Below, in pieces: positions 1 through 12,790 of a DNA stretch of 64,000 nt. Source of the DNA: Cercis canadensis (Eukaryota > Streptophyta > Magnoliopsida > Fabales > Fabaceae); the NCBI GenBank assembly GCA_003255065.1, contig QAOA01007490.1, positions 1 to 64,000 of the forward strand, in the 5' to 3' direction. Each line of letters opens with the position of its first letter. Position 1 is the first letter of the stretch. Under the pieces are notes generated by a model, which was given only the letters and a program-made list of their open reading frames with translations, did not search any database and had not been told where the DNA came from. The translations under genes and the position numbers were made by a program.

Positions 1-2022
1 AAAAAAAACAAATTAAAACTAGGGGATCAACAAAGAAAGAGAAAAAAGAGAAAGATCTCAAGAGAGCAAAAGACAGAGAGCTGAAGAGCTTAAGAGAGCA
101 AGAGGAGAAAAAAAAAAGAGGAAACAAGGAGAAGCTTGGGAGAAGGGGAGAGAGCCAAAGAGAGAAGAAGGTCTGAATCTCCATCAAATTCATTCTACAA
201 AGATAATTTTTTCCCTATCCTCCCATCTTTACTATTGCTATTTGGATTCATGGTGGATAATTTGTCTATTTGTTGCTATGTATGAATGAATATGTAGAAT
301 TTCTTAATCATAGTATAGTTTGATAGAATTTGAGATTGATTCTTATGGGTCTAGGGTACCCATGGTGTTGGATTCCTAAATTTAAGTTCAATTTTTTATG
401 TTGATATAGAAATAATTTTGATTTTGGGACTTTGAGTTGTTTCCTTGATTGATAATACTTGGTTTGGTTGTAGATTGCGCATTTTTAGGTCTATCAATCT
501 TTTTTGGCAATCCTAAATTTTTATTTTTTAGATGGAACTACAGAGCTCAGATTTTAGTGATTCTTGGTTTATTAGAATCAGGAGACGTATTTCTCTTATG
601 TGTAAAAATTTCATGCTAGATTTGCATTCTTCTACTTCTAGTTTGTCTTTGAATTTGATTATTTTTTTGCTATTTTAGGTTTATCAGTATTCTCTGTCAA
701 TTCTCGGTTTTGATTTTCTAGATGCAACTACAGAGCTCCGATTTGAGTGATTTTTGATTTGTTAGAACCAGGAGATGTTTGACTCCTGTGCGTAAAAATT
801 TCAAAACCAAATTCCTTTTTCCTTATGCCCAATTTTTATTAAATTTAACTATTTTTTGGCACTATCAGGTTATCAGTCCTCTCTTGCAGTATTCAATTTT
901 TGTTTCTAATTTGAGCTATAGAGCTCTGCTTTAAGTGATTTCTATCTTGTTAGGACCAAGACACACGTGTCTTTGTTATATAAAAATTTCATATTAAAAT
1001 TCCTTAGTATGCATTCCCAGTATTTGTTTAAAGTTGACTTTGCTTTCTGTTCTGTCATAAGATTCTTTTCGACATTATTTTGCCTACTTTGGATACTATT
1101 TTGGGACTATTTTTCTTGTATTTTATTGTTGTCCCTAAGGAATTTTTGAAGGTTGATTAGGAATTATATTAAAGCTTCTTGTGCATCCTTGTCTTGCATT
1201 GTTTTGAGGTCTATTCATGCATCACTTTGTTTTGCTCTTTTAATTGATCCTTTTGGTTGTGCATGCTTGAGCAATCTCTTACATGTTTTCTTAATTAATG
1301 CTCTTTTCTTGGCTTTATGAGCTCCTTTGATAATTTTTGCCGATAATGTTTATGAGTTGGATTGTAAACGTCGATAAGCTAGAAGGCTCGATAACGGAGT
1401 AAGGTGGAGCTAAAATTGAGAAGACCTTCGTCTTTATTTTGTTCTATAAATTCCCTTTCCCTGTACAATATTGTAAACTCATACATTTTGCATTCATTTA
1501 GGGTTTTAATTGTATTCAATACAGTATCTACAAGCCCTTTACTTATCGTGGAGGAATAGGGCGATCCATCTGAATATCGGGTGGCCCATTCTATCGTTCC
1601 TAGGTAAGGATAAGCTTTACCCTAGAGGGTGAAATATGTGAGGAACAAGTGGAAGGATATTCTAGTTGCATGCATTTCACGTTAAATTTTGTTGTTGATA
1701 TTGTAATTCACTTGTGTAGTTTATTATTTGAGGGATGAATAAAATAAATTTTTGGTCATTTTATGTTCACACAATTAATCTTAGGTAACCGTCTTTAGAC
1801 GGGTGTTGTGTGGTGCCTAACACCTTCCCCACACACAAATTGACTCCCGAACTCTCTTTGGTTCGCAGACCGTTTTTTAAATTTAAAAGAGGTTTTCTAA
1901 TTGTTCCCCATTTTCTTAATACAATTGGTGGCAACTCCAAGTTTTCTTTGAAAATTAATCTTTTTTTAAAAAAAAAAAAGTCTGTCATCCGTGTCATAGT
2001 AACCTTCGAGTATGTTATGACA
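1..2022 (+). repeat. Left LTR of element A (3' half only)
   Basis: This is homologous to about 20000-22074. The last 400 bp carry the Tat-type LTR tail: a 'GGTGCCTAACACCTTCCC' box, 'GACTCCCGAACTC', and a run of A/T before the terminal CA. The first 180 bases are purine-rich. Short reading frames here are not conserved with the other LTR, and I regard them as chance. Confidence 0.8.
538..1000 (+). repeat. Three-copy, about 190-bp tandem repeat inside the left LTR of element A
   Basis: A block beginning ACAGAGCTC, followed by GTGATT..., AGGAGACGT and TAAAAATTTCA, recurs near 538, 727 and 914. The same arrangement recurs in the right LTR, so the array predates the insertion. Confidence 0.65.
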
Positions 2023-2025
2023 GTT

Positions 2026-2045
2026 TGGCGACTCCACTGATGACG
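2026..2045 (+). promoter_or_regulatory. Primer binding site of element A (tRNA-Arg type)
   Basis: TGGCGACTCCACTGATGACG starts 3 bp after the LTR end. The TGGCGACTCC core is the usual primer site of plant Tat/Ogre elements. It fixes the LTR boundary and the orientation. Confidence 0.7.
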
Positions 2046-2734
2046 GTTAGAGAGTCTAGCCTAAGAACTTGGTGTGCGAGAATTAAATGGCATAATGTAT
2101 TTTCTTCATCCCTAATTTTATTTTATTGCTTTATTGTTTATTTTATTCTTGCATATGTAAATAGATTATTTTATTGCATATATATATTCTGTCTTTTTTC
2201 TTTCCAGCAGATAGATATAAGTTGAGGTTTGTATGCTTCCCCCACACACACAGTACACCGACACCGCTACCTTACACACTTTCTAGCTCTATACCCGGGC
2301 CCCAGGTTTGCCTAGGATTAGGAGGAAGTTTAGTGTTGACCCCAAATAAATATTTTTTGGCGATTGACATGAAAATTGCCACTCAGATCATGTCCCGTCC
2401 TACTGGCATGGATAAACATGAGAGTTTATCTCTTTGTCTGTTCATGCAAGTAAGACGAGGATTTCCATTATGTTGATGTAAGTGATCTGGGGACTTTTGA
2501 CTGTCTAGAATGATAGACCTACCCTGTCACCATGCAGTATTAATATGAACTTAGAAGCTTACCTGTATAAGGTTAGATCCTGACTACTAGGTTAGAAATA
2601 CTTATCCTTAAGGTTTTGACCTAATCATAGGACATCGGGGGAGCATTTTTTTTTGTTATTTTTCTCATCTATTTTCCTACATTAAAATAAGACGTCTGAT
2701 GCCTTGTTTGTTTTTCAAATAAATTGAGTGTATG

Positions 2735-3429
2735 TCGACAATGCACCGAAAGGTGAAGATTGACAGCGTACCCGTTTCAGAGACGTCTCCAAAACACGAA
2801 ACGCCTACCTTTGAAGGAAACATCTCTTTTCTTTTTTTTCATTTGAAATGTCATCATTTGCCACTTTCCATTTTGTGCTATAGCTTTGCTGAACTTCTAC
2901 CAGTTTTGTTTCTTCTCAATACTATTTTTTAATAATTTTTTTATTTTCTTCAATCAGGCTTCAATTTAATTTATACATTATAACTTTAATTAACCATTTA
3001 AAATATATTTTTAACGATTCAAATTTTAATGAGAATTAGATTTCAGGTTTATCATTGTTTTGTGACTTTTTGTGATGGTCTAATTAGATTTAGTATTTGT
3101 TCATACAAATCTTCATATTTTGTCAAGGAAAAGTGATAAATATTTAAGTGGAGAAACCAAAAATTAGGATATTGTTGGAGATAATTGGGAACTATTTGAT
3201 GGGGGTGATGGTCTTGAAGTTGCTAGCTTATCACTTGATAAACTTGAGATGGAAGCTGTAATCGTTGATGATGGTAGTGATGGAAATGATAAAATTAATA
3301 GTATTAGGAGTTAAATTTTGATTGATGATTTGTACTTTGAGTTAATACTTGTTAGTTGATACTTATTTGTTAAGGATTAATGGTTTATATTTTTAATATT
3401 TAGAGAATTTTAAGATTTTTCATTCTATT

Positions 3430-3467
<38 letters not shown>

Positions 3468-3545
3468 TGGCATACCCGTACCTTTATTTTTTGAAAAATG
3501 CCGTACCGGCGTTTCGTACCCATACCCCTACCCGTGCTACATAGA
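2735..3545 (+). pseudogene. Decayed hAT transposon with the C-terminal end of a transposase
   Basis: A translated stretch around 3170-3315 reads NWELFDGGDGLEVASLSL, then DKLEMEAVIVDD, then a stop. This resembles the acidic tail after the hAT dimerisation domain of plant Ac-like transposases (L-E-V-A-x-L-S-L-D-x-x-E-L-E-A-V). At its two edges lie short related motifs with ATGCACCG (near 2740) and, reversed, TAGCACGGG (near 3535). These resemble the TATGTTGCACGG ends of a common plant hAT family. The right edge also has several GTACC/CATACCC repeats. No target duplication is clear. Most of the transposase is gone. The family call rests on a short stretch only. Confidence 0.4.
3432..3463. repeat. 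(TA)n microsatellite
   Basis: An uninterrupted AT dinucleotide run of about 32 bp lies inside the hAT remnant. Confidence 0.95.
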
Positions 3546-3826
3546 TGTCCAGTTATTTTATCTCTCCTTTACATTTTTGCCCTTTCATTTTCCAAGTAAA
3601 CAAGAGAAGGTTGGGGCCTTGTTTCTTTTTAAGCAAGTCATATAAAATTTCACATCACTTCAACTCATATGCATCATTTTTGAAATAAAAAAGGGTTAAT
3701 AGCTCTCTTCATTAGTCAATAAGGGAGAATTCATGTTTTTGTACAATTTTTCTTGTCAAGGCACTAAAGTTTTTGTTGTGCTCATTTTCAAAAAAAAAAA
3801 AAAAAAGGTCATGCATTTTTCTCTTG

Positions 3827-3831
3827 CCCAT
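3827..3831. repeat. Left target-site duplication of element B (CCCAT)
   Basis: CCCAT precedes the TGATAAAC start of the LTR and recurs at 13168-13172 directly after the right LTR. This supports both ends of the element. Confidence 0.85.
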
Positions 3832-5251
3832 TGATAAACACATTTTTTATACAGTAGTTAACCCTCATATTTAGCTTCTTAAACCTCTTTTGGGCCTATT
3901 TGATTGGGTTTGGGCCTCATTTCATGACTTTGGATCCATTTGTGCCTAATTGCAATTTTCAGCAATATTGAGCATTTTATGCTATCTCTGTGTTTCATGC
4001 ATATCTTGAGTTATGGATGTCTAAAAATTTCGAGTCTTACCTTGTAGAAAAGTTGAAAGAATTATCTACAACTTTCATTCAGGGCTCCAAAGCCAATTCG
4101 GACATCCAGAAGGTCATATGCAGCCTGGAAACCAGAGAAGAGATGATGTCACAGGATCCTGACCCGCATGCAGTGTTTAGGTCATAACTTGAGCTTCAGA
4201 TGTCATATGGACTTGAAACAGGTCCCATTGAAAATCTAAGACGTAGAGCTTCAATTGTTATGAAGACCAGTTAACCATATTATATAGTTTAGATGGTCTT
4301 ATTGCCAGTCGAAATTAGCTGATGGTTCCAGAGACCTGTTGGCACTTAAATGGGCTTAACTTCTTCATCACAAGTCCAATTGAGCCCAAACCAAAGCCCA
4401 ATGAAAGCTAAGGCACATGGGAATCAGTGTGACCTAAGGGAAATTTGGGTGTGCATGCATTTTTGGAGGTCTATATGTGCAGAAGGAGGCAGCCGAAATC
4501 AGAATCAAGACTTAGGATATTTTAGACAACTTTTCAAGTTTTCTTAGTCTTTAAGTTTTCTCTCTAGATATTTTGTAAGAACTTGGCTTCTCTTGTTCAT
4601 GGAGGGCTAAATACTCTGATTAATCCAGGTTTTGGCTGTTCTGATTATTAATTTTGAGATTATGCTTTGTTGTTATTCATTTAGTTGTTAATCAAGTTCT
4701 TTCAATCCTCTGAAATATTCTGTTTAAATTGCTTAATTTGGATTTGAATTTTCATATTCTATTTGCATGTGATAAAAGAGGATTGTATGATTAATTAATG
4801 GTTCTAAGCTTTTGGACGGATTAATTACCCTTGGCTGGATTCTGAACTTAGGTTAAACTGGACTTGAATGTTTGCTTAATCCATTTAGTCTCCTATTGAT
4901 CCGAATTCTGGTTGCTTAACCAGTGGATATCCATAGAGGACTGAGAGGCTTCTTGATGTTTTCTAAGGCTAAGAACATGGTTAATACTTAAATGGATCCT
5001 TGGAAATCAAAGATGGATTAAAATCAGAATCAGTTGGACTTGGATTGGTTGTTTTCCTTTAGGTTTACCACTTATAATTAATTTCTATCAATCACTAAAA
5101 CAAACAAAAACCCCCTGTTTATATGTTCTTAAAACTAATTCACTAAATAGAATAATCCTTTGGTTCGACTTAGGGTTGCCTTATACTACAAGTAGCTTAG
5201 GTAAACCGACCTTAAACTTTAATTAATTTGAGGAGCCTCGGCAGCTCATCA
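3832..5251 (+). repeat. Left LTR of element B
   Basis: This 1420-bp LTR begins TGATAAAC and ends CTCATCA. Its last 377 bp match 12791-13167. Much of 4230-5251 also matches, in reverse, the LTR fragment at 23887-24785, so this LTR family occurs at least twice in the window. Confidence 0.88.
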
Positions 5252-5256
5252 AATTT

Positions 5257-5274
5257 TGGCGCCGTTGCCGGGGA
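5257..5274 (+). promoter_or_regulatory. Primer binding site of element B (tRNA-Asp type)
   Basis: TGGCGCCGTTGCCGGGGA lies 5 bp after the LTR end. It is the standard primer site of Athila and related gypsy elements. Confidence 0.9.
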
Positions 5275-5901
5275 ATTATTCTATCTTTGAATCAATATTA
5301 TTAGTAGTAAAACTAACTTTTAACTTCCCCCTAATTCACCCCTGCTTGTGTGTGAGTTTGTGTTCTTTTTAGGGTTTTGGCCACTTTTTCATTACTTTTT
5401 GGCCAAGTATCTATTCTGTGTGAGACCTGTGGCCACTGTTTTTCTTGCTTTGAGGTTCCCCTCAATGTTTTAGGTTGTCCTTGTGTGAATCATGTTGATT
5501 TGGTTCCATTTTCCTTGTTTTCCCTTTGATTTGGCTTGAATTAGTGATTTTCAGTTGTATTGTTCTGACCAAAATGTTTTGCTCCAATTAACCTGAAACT
5601 TAGTCAGTTGAAGGAAAAGGGGCCAAAAATCAATAATCATTGCCTATGGCTATGAGGTCTACCTTTTTAAGCCAAATTCTACTATTTTCACCACTTTTCC
5701 ATTTTTTAAACATTTTTTATTTAATTTTTGAGTTCTATTTTCATCCAGCTTTCATGCTGTGGTGGTATAAAATTTTTTAAAAATGTTTAGATACCTTTTC
5801 TAGTCTTATTTTAGTGTGTTTTTGCCTTTGTTTTGTGCTTTTTGTGTGTTTCTGTTTTAGCCAAATTCTGTCATTTTTTGTGTGTTTAGGAATTTAGCCA
5901 C

Positions 5902-7830
5902 TTGTTTGCATGGTGTATGACTAGGTCTTCTCCTCTTGAATTACTTGAAGTAGACCCTGAAATAGAGAGAACCTTGCATACACTTAATAGAGCACATAGG
6001 ACTGTTGATAGTTTAGAACTAACCATGGCTGACAATAGACCTCCTATTGTTATTCCTGTTGCTGATCCTGTTGATGAGGCTAATAGAGCTGATAATGCTA
6101 ACAGGGCTGGAAATAATAATAATAATAATAATATGCAAGCTAAGGATAGAACTCTCAAGGAATTGGCTACCCCTGATGTTGCTTATCAACCTTTAGGGAT
6201 CCAATATCCTGAAATTGATACTGCTTTCAAATTGAAATCTGGATTGATACATTTGCTGCCAAAGTTTCATGGTCTTGCAGGTGAAGATCCTCATAAACAT
6301 CTCAAGGAATTCCATGTGGTTTGTTCTACAATGAGACCACAAGGAATCTCTGAAGAGCTGATCAAGTTGAGAGCATTCCCTTTCTCCCTTGCTGATGCAG
6401 CTAAGGATTGACTCTTCTACTTACCACAAGGTTCAGTCAGAAATTGGAGTTATATGACGAAGCTGTTTTTGGCAAAGTTCTTCCCTGCATCAAGGACTGC
6501 TGCCATTCAAAAAGACATATGTGGCATAAGGCAACTGTCAGGGGAGACATTGCATGAGTATTGGAAGAGGTTTACCAAGCTGTGCTCAAGCTGCCTTCAC
6601 CATCATATAAGTGATCAGCTGTTGATACAATATTTCTATGAGGGCTTGTCACCTCCGGATAGATGTAACATTGATTCTACGAGTGGAGGAGCATTAGTGG
6701 ATAAAATACCAGCTGCTGCCAGAGCTTTGATTTCCAATATGGCCGAAAATTCCCAGTAGTTTGGTGTCAGGATGATTCATTCCACCAGGGTAGTCAATAA
6801 AGTTGGTGTATCACTTGTTGACTAACAAAGAATGGAGCACAGACTTAATGAATTGACCTCCTTGGTGAGGCAGTTGGCAGTGGGTCAACAAGTACCTACA
6901 CCTCAACCTGCAAGCTTGTGTGGCATTTGCGCTTATCCATCTCATCCCACAGAAGCGTGCCCTACACTACAAGATGGTGATTCTGGATTTCAGGATCCCT
7001 CTGTAGCTGCAGCATGTGTTTTTCCTGGTAGACCCCAACACCAACTGCAGCAGCAGCCTAGGTATGATCCGTACTCCAACACTTACAACCCTGGTTGGAG
7101 GGATCATCCAAATTTTCGATATGGCAATGCTGCAGCACCACAACAGCAGTCCTCCCAACAACAGCCACAGCAACAGCAGCAGTATAGGAAACCCTGGCAA
7201 CAACAGAACCAATTTCAACCAGCCAGGTAGAGCCAGTTTCAACAAACTAGGCCACCATTCCAGCAGCAGCCTATGCAGCCAGCCGGCCCCTCAACATCCA
7301 AACCTGAGCCTTCATTGGAAGATTTGGTGAAGCAGATAGCCACCAGCAACATTCAATTCCAACAGAGGGCAGAGTCCACCATGCAGAATCTGGAAACGCA
7401 GATTGGGCAATTGGCATCATCGGTGAGTCAGTTGCAGTCCAAGGGTTCTGGCAAACTTCCTTCACAGACAATTCCCAATCTAAATGGGAGTAATGTGAGT
7501 GCTATCACACTAAGGTCTGGCAAATCCTTACAAGTCCCAGCCGAGTCTCAACCTGCAAGCGAGTCCCAACTAGCAGAGAAAGCAGTTTCTAAGCCAATCA
7601 CCCTTGCACCTGAGAGCAAGACGCCTGTAGTAGCTCTTCCCTTTCCACAGAGAGCCACTCAGTCTAAGAAGCAAGATGAGGCTGAGAAGGATAAGGAGCT
7701 TTTGGAGACGTTCAGGAAGGTGGAAGTTAACATTCCATTGCTGGATGCTATTAAGCAAATTCTTAAATATGCCAAATTTTTTAAGGAATTATGCACCCAG
7801 AGGAGGCGACTGAAGGGCAATGAGTGAATT
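5902..7830 (+). pseudogene. Athila-type gag region of element B
   Basis: It encodes the structural capsid-like protein of the element. The recognisable core is the stretch with LIHLLPKFHGLAGEDPHKHL and the following Athila gag block ending in DAAKD. A later segment reads RQLSGETLHEYWKRF. A glutamine-rich linker (near 7020-7270) and a coiled-coil-like QIGQLASSVSQL segment follow, as in other Athila gag proteins. A short AAT-repeat codes for an asparagine run near 6110. It is a broken copy. The start at 5902 is a choice: an earlier in-frame region has no supporting homology. Confidence 0.85.
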
Positions 7831-7833
7831 AGC

Positions 7834-8840
7834 ATGAGTCAGAATGTCTCAGCCCTTATTCAGCCTCTACCCCAGAAATGCAAGGATCCAGGAACTTTCA
7901 TAATTCCCTGTGTTATAGGCAATTCCAAGTTTGAGCATGTCATGCTAGATCTAGGCGCTTCTATAAATGTCATGCCTATGTCTGTTTTCAGTTCCCTCGG
8001 GCTTGGACCCTTGAATGTCACAGGAGTTGTGATTAAGTTAGCCAACAGGAGCAGTGCTTATCCAACTAGATTGATTGAAGATGTGTTAGTTAGAGTTAAT
8101 GAGCTAATATTTATTACAGATTTCTACATTCTGGAGATGGAGGGACAGTCACAATCCAGCAAGGCTCCACTCATTTTGGGCAGACCATTCCTCAAGACTG
8201 TGCAGACTAAGATTGATGTGTGTGCGGGAACTCTATCCATGGAGTTTGGCGATTTTGTTATGCAGTTCAATATTTTTGATGCTATGAAGCATCCCATGGA
8301 TGAGCATGCTATTTTTCACATTGATGTGATTGATGATTTGGTTGAGGATGTTTACCGTCATTTGTGTGCTGATTTACCTGATTTGGCTGGTTTTGATGAT
8401 TCTATTCAGTGCCAATCTTGTACTGATTGTGACGGTGATTCTGTCTGTGCTATTTGTGTTGAGATCTACACCTTCTTACGTGATGATGACTCTGGTTCCC
8501 TAGAGCAGACAGTAGCTGCTGTTCATGAGGAGATTCAGTCTGCAGAGATTGGAATTCAGCTACCTAGATTACTGCCCTCTGCAGTGCAGCCATCCAAGCT
8601 AGAGTTGAAGCCTCTGCCTAAACATCTGAAGTATGCGTATTTGGCATCTGCAAAGCAGCTTCCTGTGATTGTGGCTAACAATTTACTTCATGAACAAGAA
8701 GAGAGACTGCTACTGATCTTGAGAGAGCACAAGCAAGCTATTGGCTGGACATTAGCAGATATTCCTGGCATTAGTCCGTCTACATGCATGCATCGCATAT
8801 TACTTGATGATGGCGCTAAACCAGTGAGGCAACCCTAAAG
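7834..8840 (+). pseudogene. Athila-type aspartic protease and linker of element B
   Basis: The motif DLGASINVMPMSVF is the Athila form of the retroviral-type aspartic protease active site. It is followed by the usual ILGRPFLKT flap-side motif about 100 residues on. Downstream is a poorly conserved acidic, cysteine-containing linker, then HKQAIGWTLADIPGISPS, which is the standard lead-in to the gypsy reverse transcriptase. It is part of a broken polyprotein. Confidence 0.85.
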
Positions 8841-8859
8841 GCGATTAAATCCTCTCATT

Positions 8860-9640
8860 CTAGACGTGGTAAAGAAGGAGCTGACCAAGCTTCTGCAAGC
8901 TGGCATCATTTATCCTATATCTGACAGCACTTGGGTGAGCCCAGTGCAGATCGTCCCAAAGAAATCTGGGGTTACAGTGGTGGCCAACCAGAACAACAAG
9001 CTGCTACCTACCCGAGTGCAGAACAGCTGGCGGGTCTGCATCGATTATAGGAGGCTCAATCAAGCCACCAGGAAGGATCATTACCCCCTGCCGTTCATCG
9101 ATCAAATGCTGGAGCGGTTAGCTGGGAAATCACATTACTGCTTCCTTAATGGCTACATTGGATACTTCTAGATTCACATTGCACCAGAGGATTAAGAGAA
9201 GACAATTTTTACATGTCCCTTCGGCACGTTTGCTTACCGGCAAATGCCTTTCGGCTTTTGCAACGCCCTTGGTACCTTCCAGCGGTGCATGGTAAGTATA
9301 TTCTTTGAATTTTTAAAGGAGTGTATGGAGGTGTTTATGGACGATTTTACTATCTATGGTTTTTCTTTTGATGTCTGTCTGAATAGCTTAGCTAGAGTAC
9401 TGCATCGCTGCATTGAGACTAACCTTGTCTTAAATTTTGAAAAATGTCATTTCATGGTAGAGCAAGGTATAGTTTTAGGCCATGTAGTGTCTAAAAAAGG
9501 GGTTTAGGTAGATCCTGCTAAAATAGATGTCATTACTGCATTATCTTACTCCACATGCGTGCGGGAAGTTCGGTCATTTCTTGGACATGCAGGTTTCTAC
9601 CGGCGCTTTATCAGAGACTTCAGCAAGATAGTCATCCCGC
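8860..9640 (+). pseudogene. Reverse transcriptase region of element B
   Basis: Ty3/gypsy reverse transcriptase blocks are visible: WVSPVQIVPKKSG, WRVCIDYRRLNQATRKDHYP, MPFGFCNALGTFQRCM, then MEVFMDDFTIYG with the catalytic aspartate pair, and GIVLGHVVSKKGV. Athila elements carry the same NSWRVCIDYR insertion. Broken copy. Confidence 0.88.
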
Positions 9641-10140
9641 TGTCTAGCCTTCTGTAGAAAGATGTGGAGTTTCTGTTTGATCAAAAGTGCAAGGAAGCTT
9701 TCAACCGCCTGAAGATGGCTCTGACCAGTACTCTTGTCATTCAGCCACCTGATTGGACATTCCCATTCGAGCTGATGTATGACACTTCTAACTATGCCTT
9801 AGGAGCTGTCTTGGCGCAGCGAGTGGCCAAAGTTTCCCATATGGTTTACTATGCTTCAAGAACTCTAGATGCTGCTCAAGCAAACTACACAACCATCGAA
9901 AAAAGAACTTTTATCTATTGTTTTTTCATTAGATAAGTTCAGGTCTTATTTGATAGATTCTAAGGTTGTGGTCTTTTCAGATTATATAGCTCTAAAGTAT
10001 CTCTTGAAGAAACCGGATGCCAAGCCACGACTGATTAGGTGGATGTTGCTGCTCCAAAAGCTTGATGTGGAGATCCGAGACAAGAGTGGAGCAGAGAACC
10101 TAGTTGTTGACCACTTGAGCCAAATCGAGCGAGATCCTAA
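9641..10140 (+). pseudogene. RNase H region of element B
   Basis: The order and motifs match the gypsy RNase H: FELMYDTSNYALGAVLAQR, then YYASRTLDAAQANY, then a segment with FSDYIALKYLL, PRLIRWMLLLQ and VVDHLSQIE. Broken copy. Confidence 0.85.
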
Positions 10141-10199
10141 TCCACTGCCCATTCAGGATTCCTTTCCTGACGAGCAGTTGTTAGGGCTGCATGGTGAGT

Positions 10200-11493
10200 T
10201 TCCATGGTATGCAGATCTTGTAAATTATCTAGCTGCCCATACTTTGCGCTCACACGTGCACAAATAGACAAGTTAAAAAGTGAGGTGAAATATTATGTGT
10301 GGGATGATCCCTATCTCTGGAAATTTTGTAGTGATCAAATCATTAGGAGATGTGTGTCTGATAATGAGTTTCAGTCTGTTCTTAGCTTTTACCATACCTT
10401 TGCATGTGGTGGACATTTTGGTCCTCAACGTACGGCTAGGAAAATCTTAGACTCTGGATTGTATTGGGTCACTTCATTTAGGGATGCACACATATTTTGT
10501 AAATCGTGTAAACAATGTCAGAGAACCAGGAATATTTCCCATAGGCATGAGATGCCCCAACAGCCTTTACTATTCTGTGAGATTTTTTATGTCTAGGGTA
10601 TTGACTTTATGGGGCCTTTTCCAGTTTCTTTCGGTTTTGTTTACATCTTACTTGTTGTGGATTATGTGTCTAAGTGGGTGGAGGCGAAAGCCACTCGTAC
10701 TGATGATTCTAAAGTTGTTGTGGATTTTGTTAGATCAAACATTTTCTGCAGATTTGGCATTCCTAGGGCCATCATCAGTGATCAAGGTTCACATTTCTGC
10801 AACCGGACCATGGCGGCTTTAATGAAGAAATATGGTGTCATGCATAAGGTTTCGACCCCTTACCACCCTCAGACTAATGGGCAAGCTGAAGTCTCCAACA
10901 GGGAGATCAAGCGTATCTTGGAGAAGACTGTCCAACCTAATAGGAAGGACTGGAGTTTGCGACTCGAGGATGCTCTGTGGGCATGCCGGACTGCTTTCAA
11001 GACACCTATTGGGATGTCTCCCTACCGGATAGTTTTTGGCAAAGCATGCCACCTTCTAGTGGAGCTTGAGCATAAGGCCTATTGGGCGGTCAAGCAGTGC
11101 AACCTTGATTTAAGCCAAGCCGAATCCCAGAGAAAGCTTCACCTTCAAGAGCTTGAGGAGCTTCGTTTGGACATTTATGAGAGCTCCTGCATCTATAAGG
11201 AAAAGACCAAGCGGTTTCACGATAACATGGTGCTGAGGAAGGAGTTCTCTATTGGCCAGAAAGTTCTCTTGTATAACTCCCACCTAAAGCTCATGCCCGG
11301 CAAGCTCCACTCTCGGTGGCTTGGTCCGTTTTTTGTCACCAAGGTTTTTCCTTATGGTGCAGTCGAGATAGCGAGTGAGTCCACCAGCAAGGCTTTCAAG
11401 GTGAATGGGCATCGTCTCAAGCCATTCTATGAGGGCACTCAAGAGGACATCATGGAGGAGGTCCACTTGCAAGATGCCATCTACCTCCCCTGA
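10200..11493 (+). pseudogene. Integrase region of element B
   Basis: It starts with a zinc-finger-like H2C2 segment (HTFACGGHFGPQRTA ... CKSCKQCQRT). The DDE core follows, with [22 protein letters not shown] and the glutamate in [12 protein letters not shown]. The C-terminal end carries the [14 protein letters not shown] and [12 protein letters not shown] blocks typical of Athila integrases. The last part (10609-11493) is one of the longest readable stretches in the window. Broken overall. Confidence 0.88.
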
Positions 11494-12790
11494 TAAGGAT
11501 GTTTCTTCTCTCCCTTTTATTTTACTTGTCCTTATGTGACTACTTGCTATTAATTGTCATATGTTGCTACTTTTTGAAGTTTTTACGTTGAGGACAATGT
11601 CAAATTTAAGTGTGGGGGAGAGATTTCTGTATAGTTTAGTTGCTTTATTATTTTCTGTTTAGTTGATTAGTTTTCTGTTTACTTTACTATTTCTGTTAAT
11701 TTGCTGTTTTCTGTTCTCTGTTTTTAGTCTCTTTGTTGTTTTCTGTTTAATTGTCAAATTTTTTTTTTCTATTTTAATTGTCTTCCAATGATTTTTAGAA
11801 TTTGTAAAGCTGTAAGTTTGAAGTAATTACATTTCAAGGTTCATAACATGATTGAATAACTTGTTTTCCATCCTTAATTTTACATGTTTAGTTTTAGATG
11901 TTGGATTGGTGATTAAGTTTGATAGATACATGCATTGTGAGTTTTGAGCCTTTTAATGGATGAATTTAGCATTTGTGTCATTCTTTTCTTTCTTGTGTGA
12001 TTTTCACTCATAGAATTTGTTCACTCTAGAATTTGCTTGATTCTTTTTGAGGCTACATTTTCATTTGCATACATGAACATGATTGAGACATTCTTTCTTG
12101 ATTTAGCTACTTTGTCAAATAGCCAACCTTGTATTATTTCCCTTTGATTACCCCCGTTGAGCCTATTTGTCTATCTTTGATCTTAGCTCATTATATGCCT
12201 ATGTACAAAAATACTATGTTGTTACCTTACCTTAGGGAATGAGAGAGCATTGGTTCATTGTCTTGGAAGAGCTCTTATGCTTGTGGGTAATTAATAGTAC
12301 AAGTGTGGAGGTTGTGAATTCCAATGTGCAAAATGAGATGCGAAAGAAAGAAAGAAGGAAAAAAAAAAAAAAAGAGCCAATTGGTTCATTTAAAAAATAA
12401 AAAATAAAAAAATCATCATAATTGTAAAAAAGGAAAAGAAAAAGAAAAGGAAGGAATATGTGCAAAGGAAAGAGAATATGCTTTACACACTTGGAATTTA
12501 ATGCTTGTCATTTGAGTTCCTCTCCAATGTTCTTTTATTCTCTTTGGGTTTTTACCTTGTGATATCCATTTTGATTCATTCCTTTATCTTGGCCTTATTA
12601 CAACCTTAAATAAAGTTCTCTTGATTTATGTGTGCATTTGTTTGAGTAGTGGAGAAGTAGAAGATAAGCAAGCTTATAGTACTTTATGAGTTTGATTGAG
12701 TGAAGTACCTACTTTCTAAACACTTAAGGGATTGAAGTATATCTTGTGAGGATCTATCATTCTTGACTCATGTTTTTCAATTGAAGTTAC
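11494..12790 (+). other. 3' non-coding region of element B
   Basis: It begins with the Athila-type box GAGGACAATGTC...AAGTGTGGGGGAG (11591-11624), probably linked to plus-strand priming. Then come repeats of TTTCTGTTTA (11625-11750), AT-rich sequence and an A/G-rich run near 12340-12475. I see no env-like or other reading frame. Confidence 0.65.

Larger units (their letters stand above)
2046..3826 (+). other. Leader of element A, no defensible gene
   Basis: This is AT-rich sequence between the primer site and the insertion point of element B. The small frames at 2174-2476 and 2732-2932 match nothing I know. The segment from about 2735 to 3545 looks like a decayed hAT transposon (listed separately). 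The rest, including a 16-bp A run at 3791-3806, shows nothing recognisable. Confidence 0.5.
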
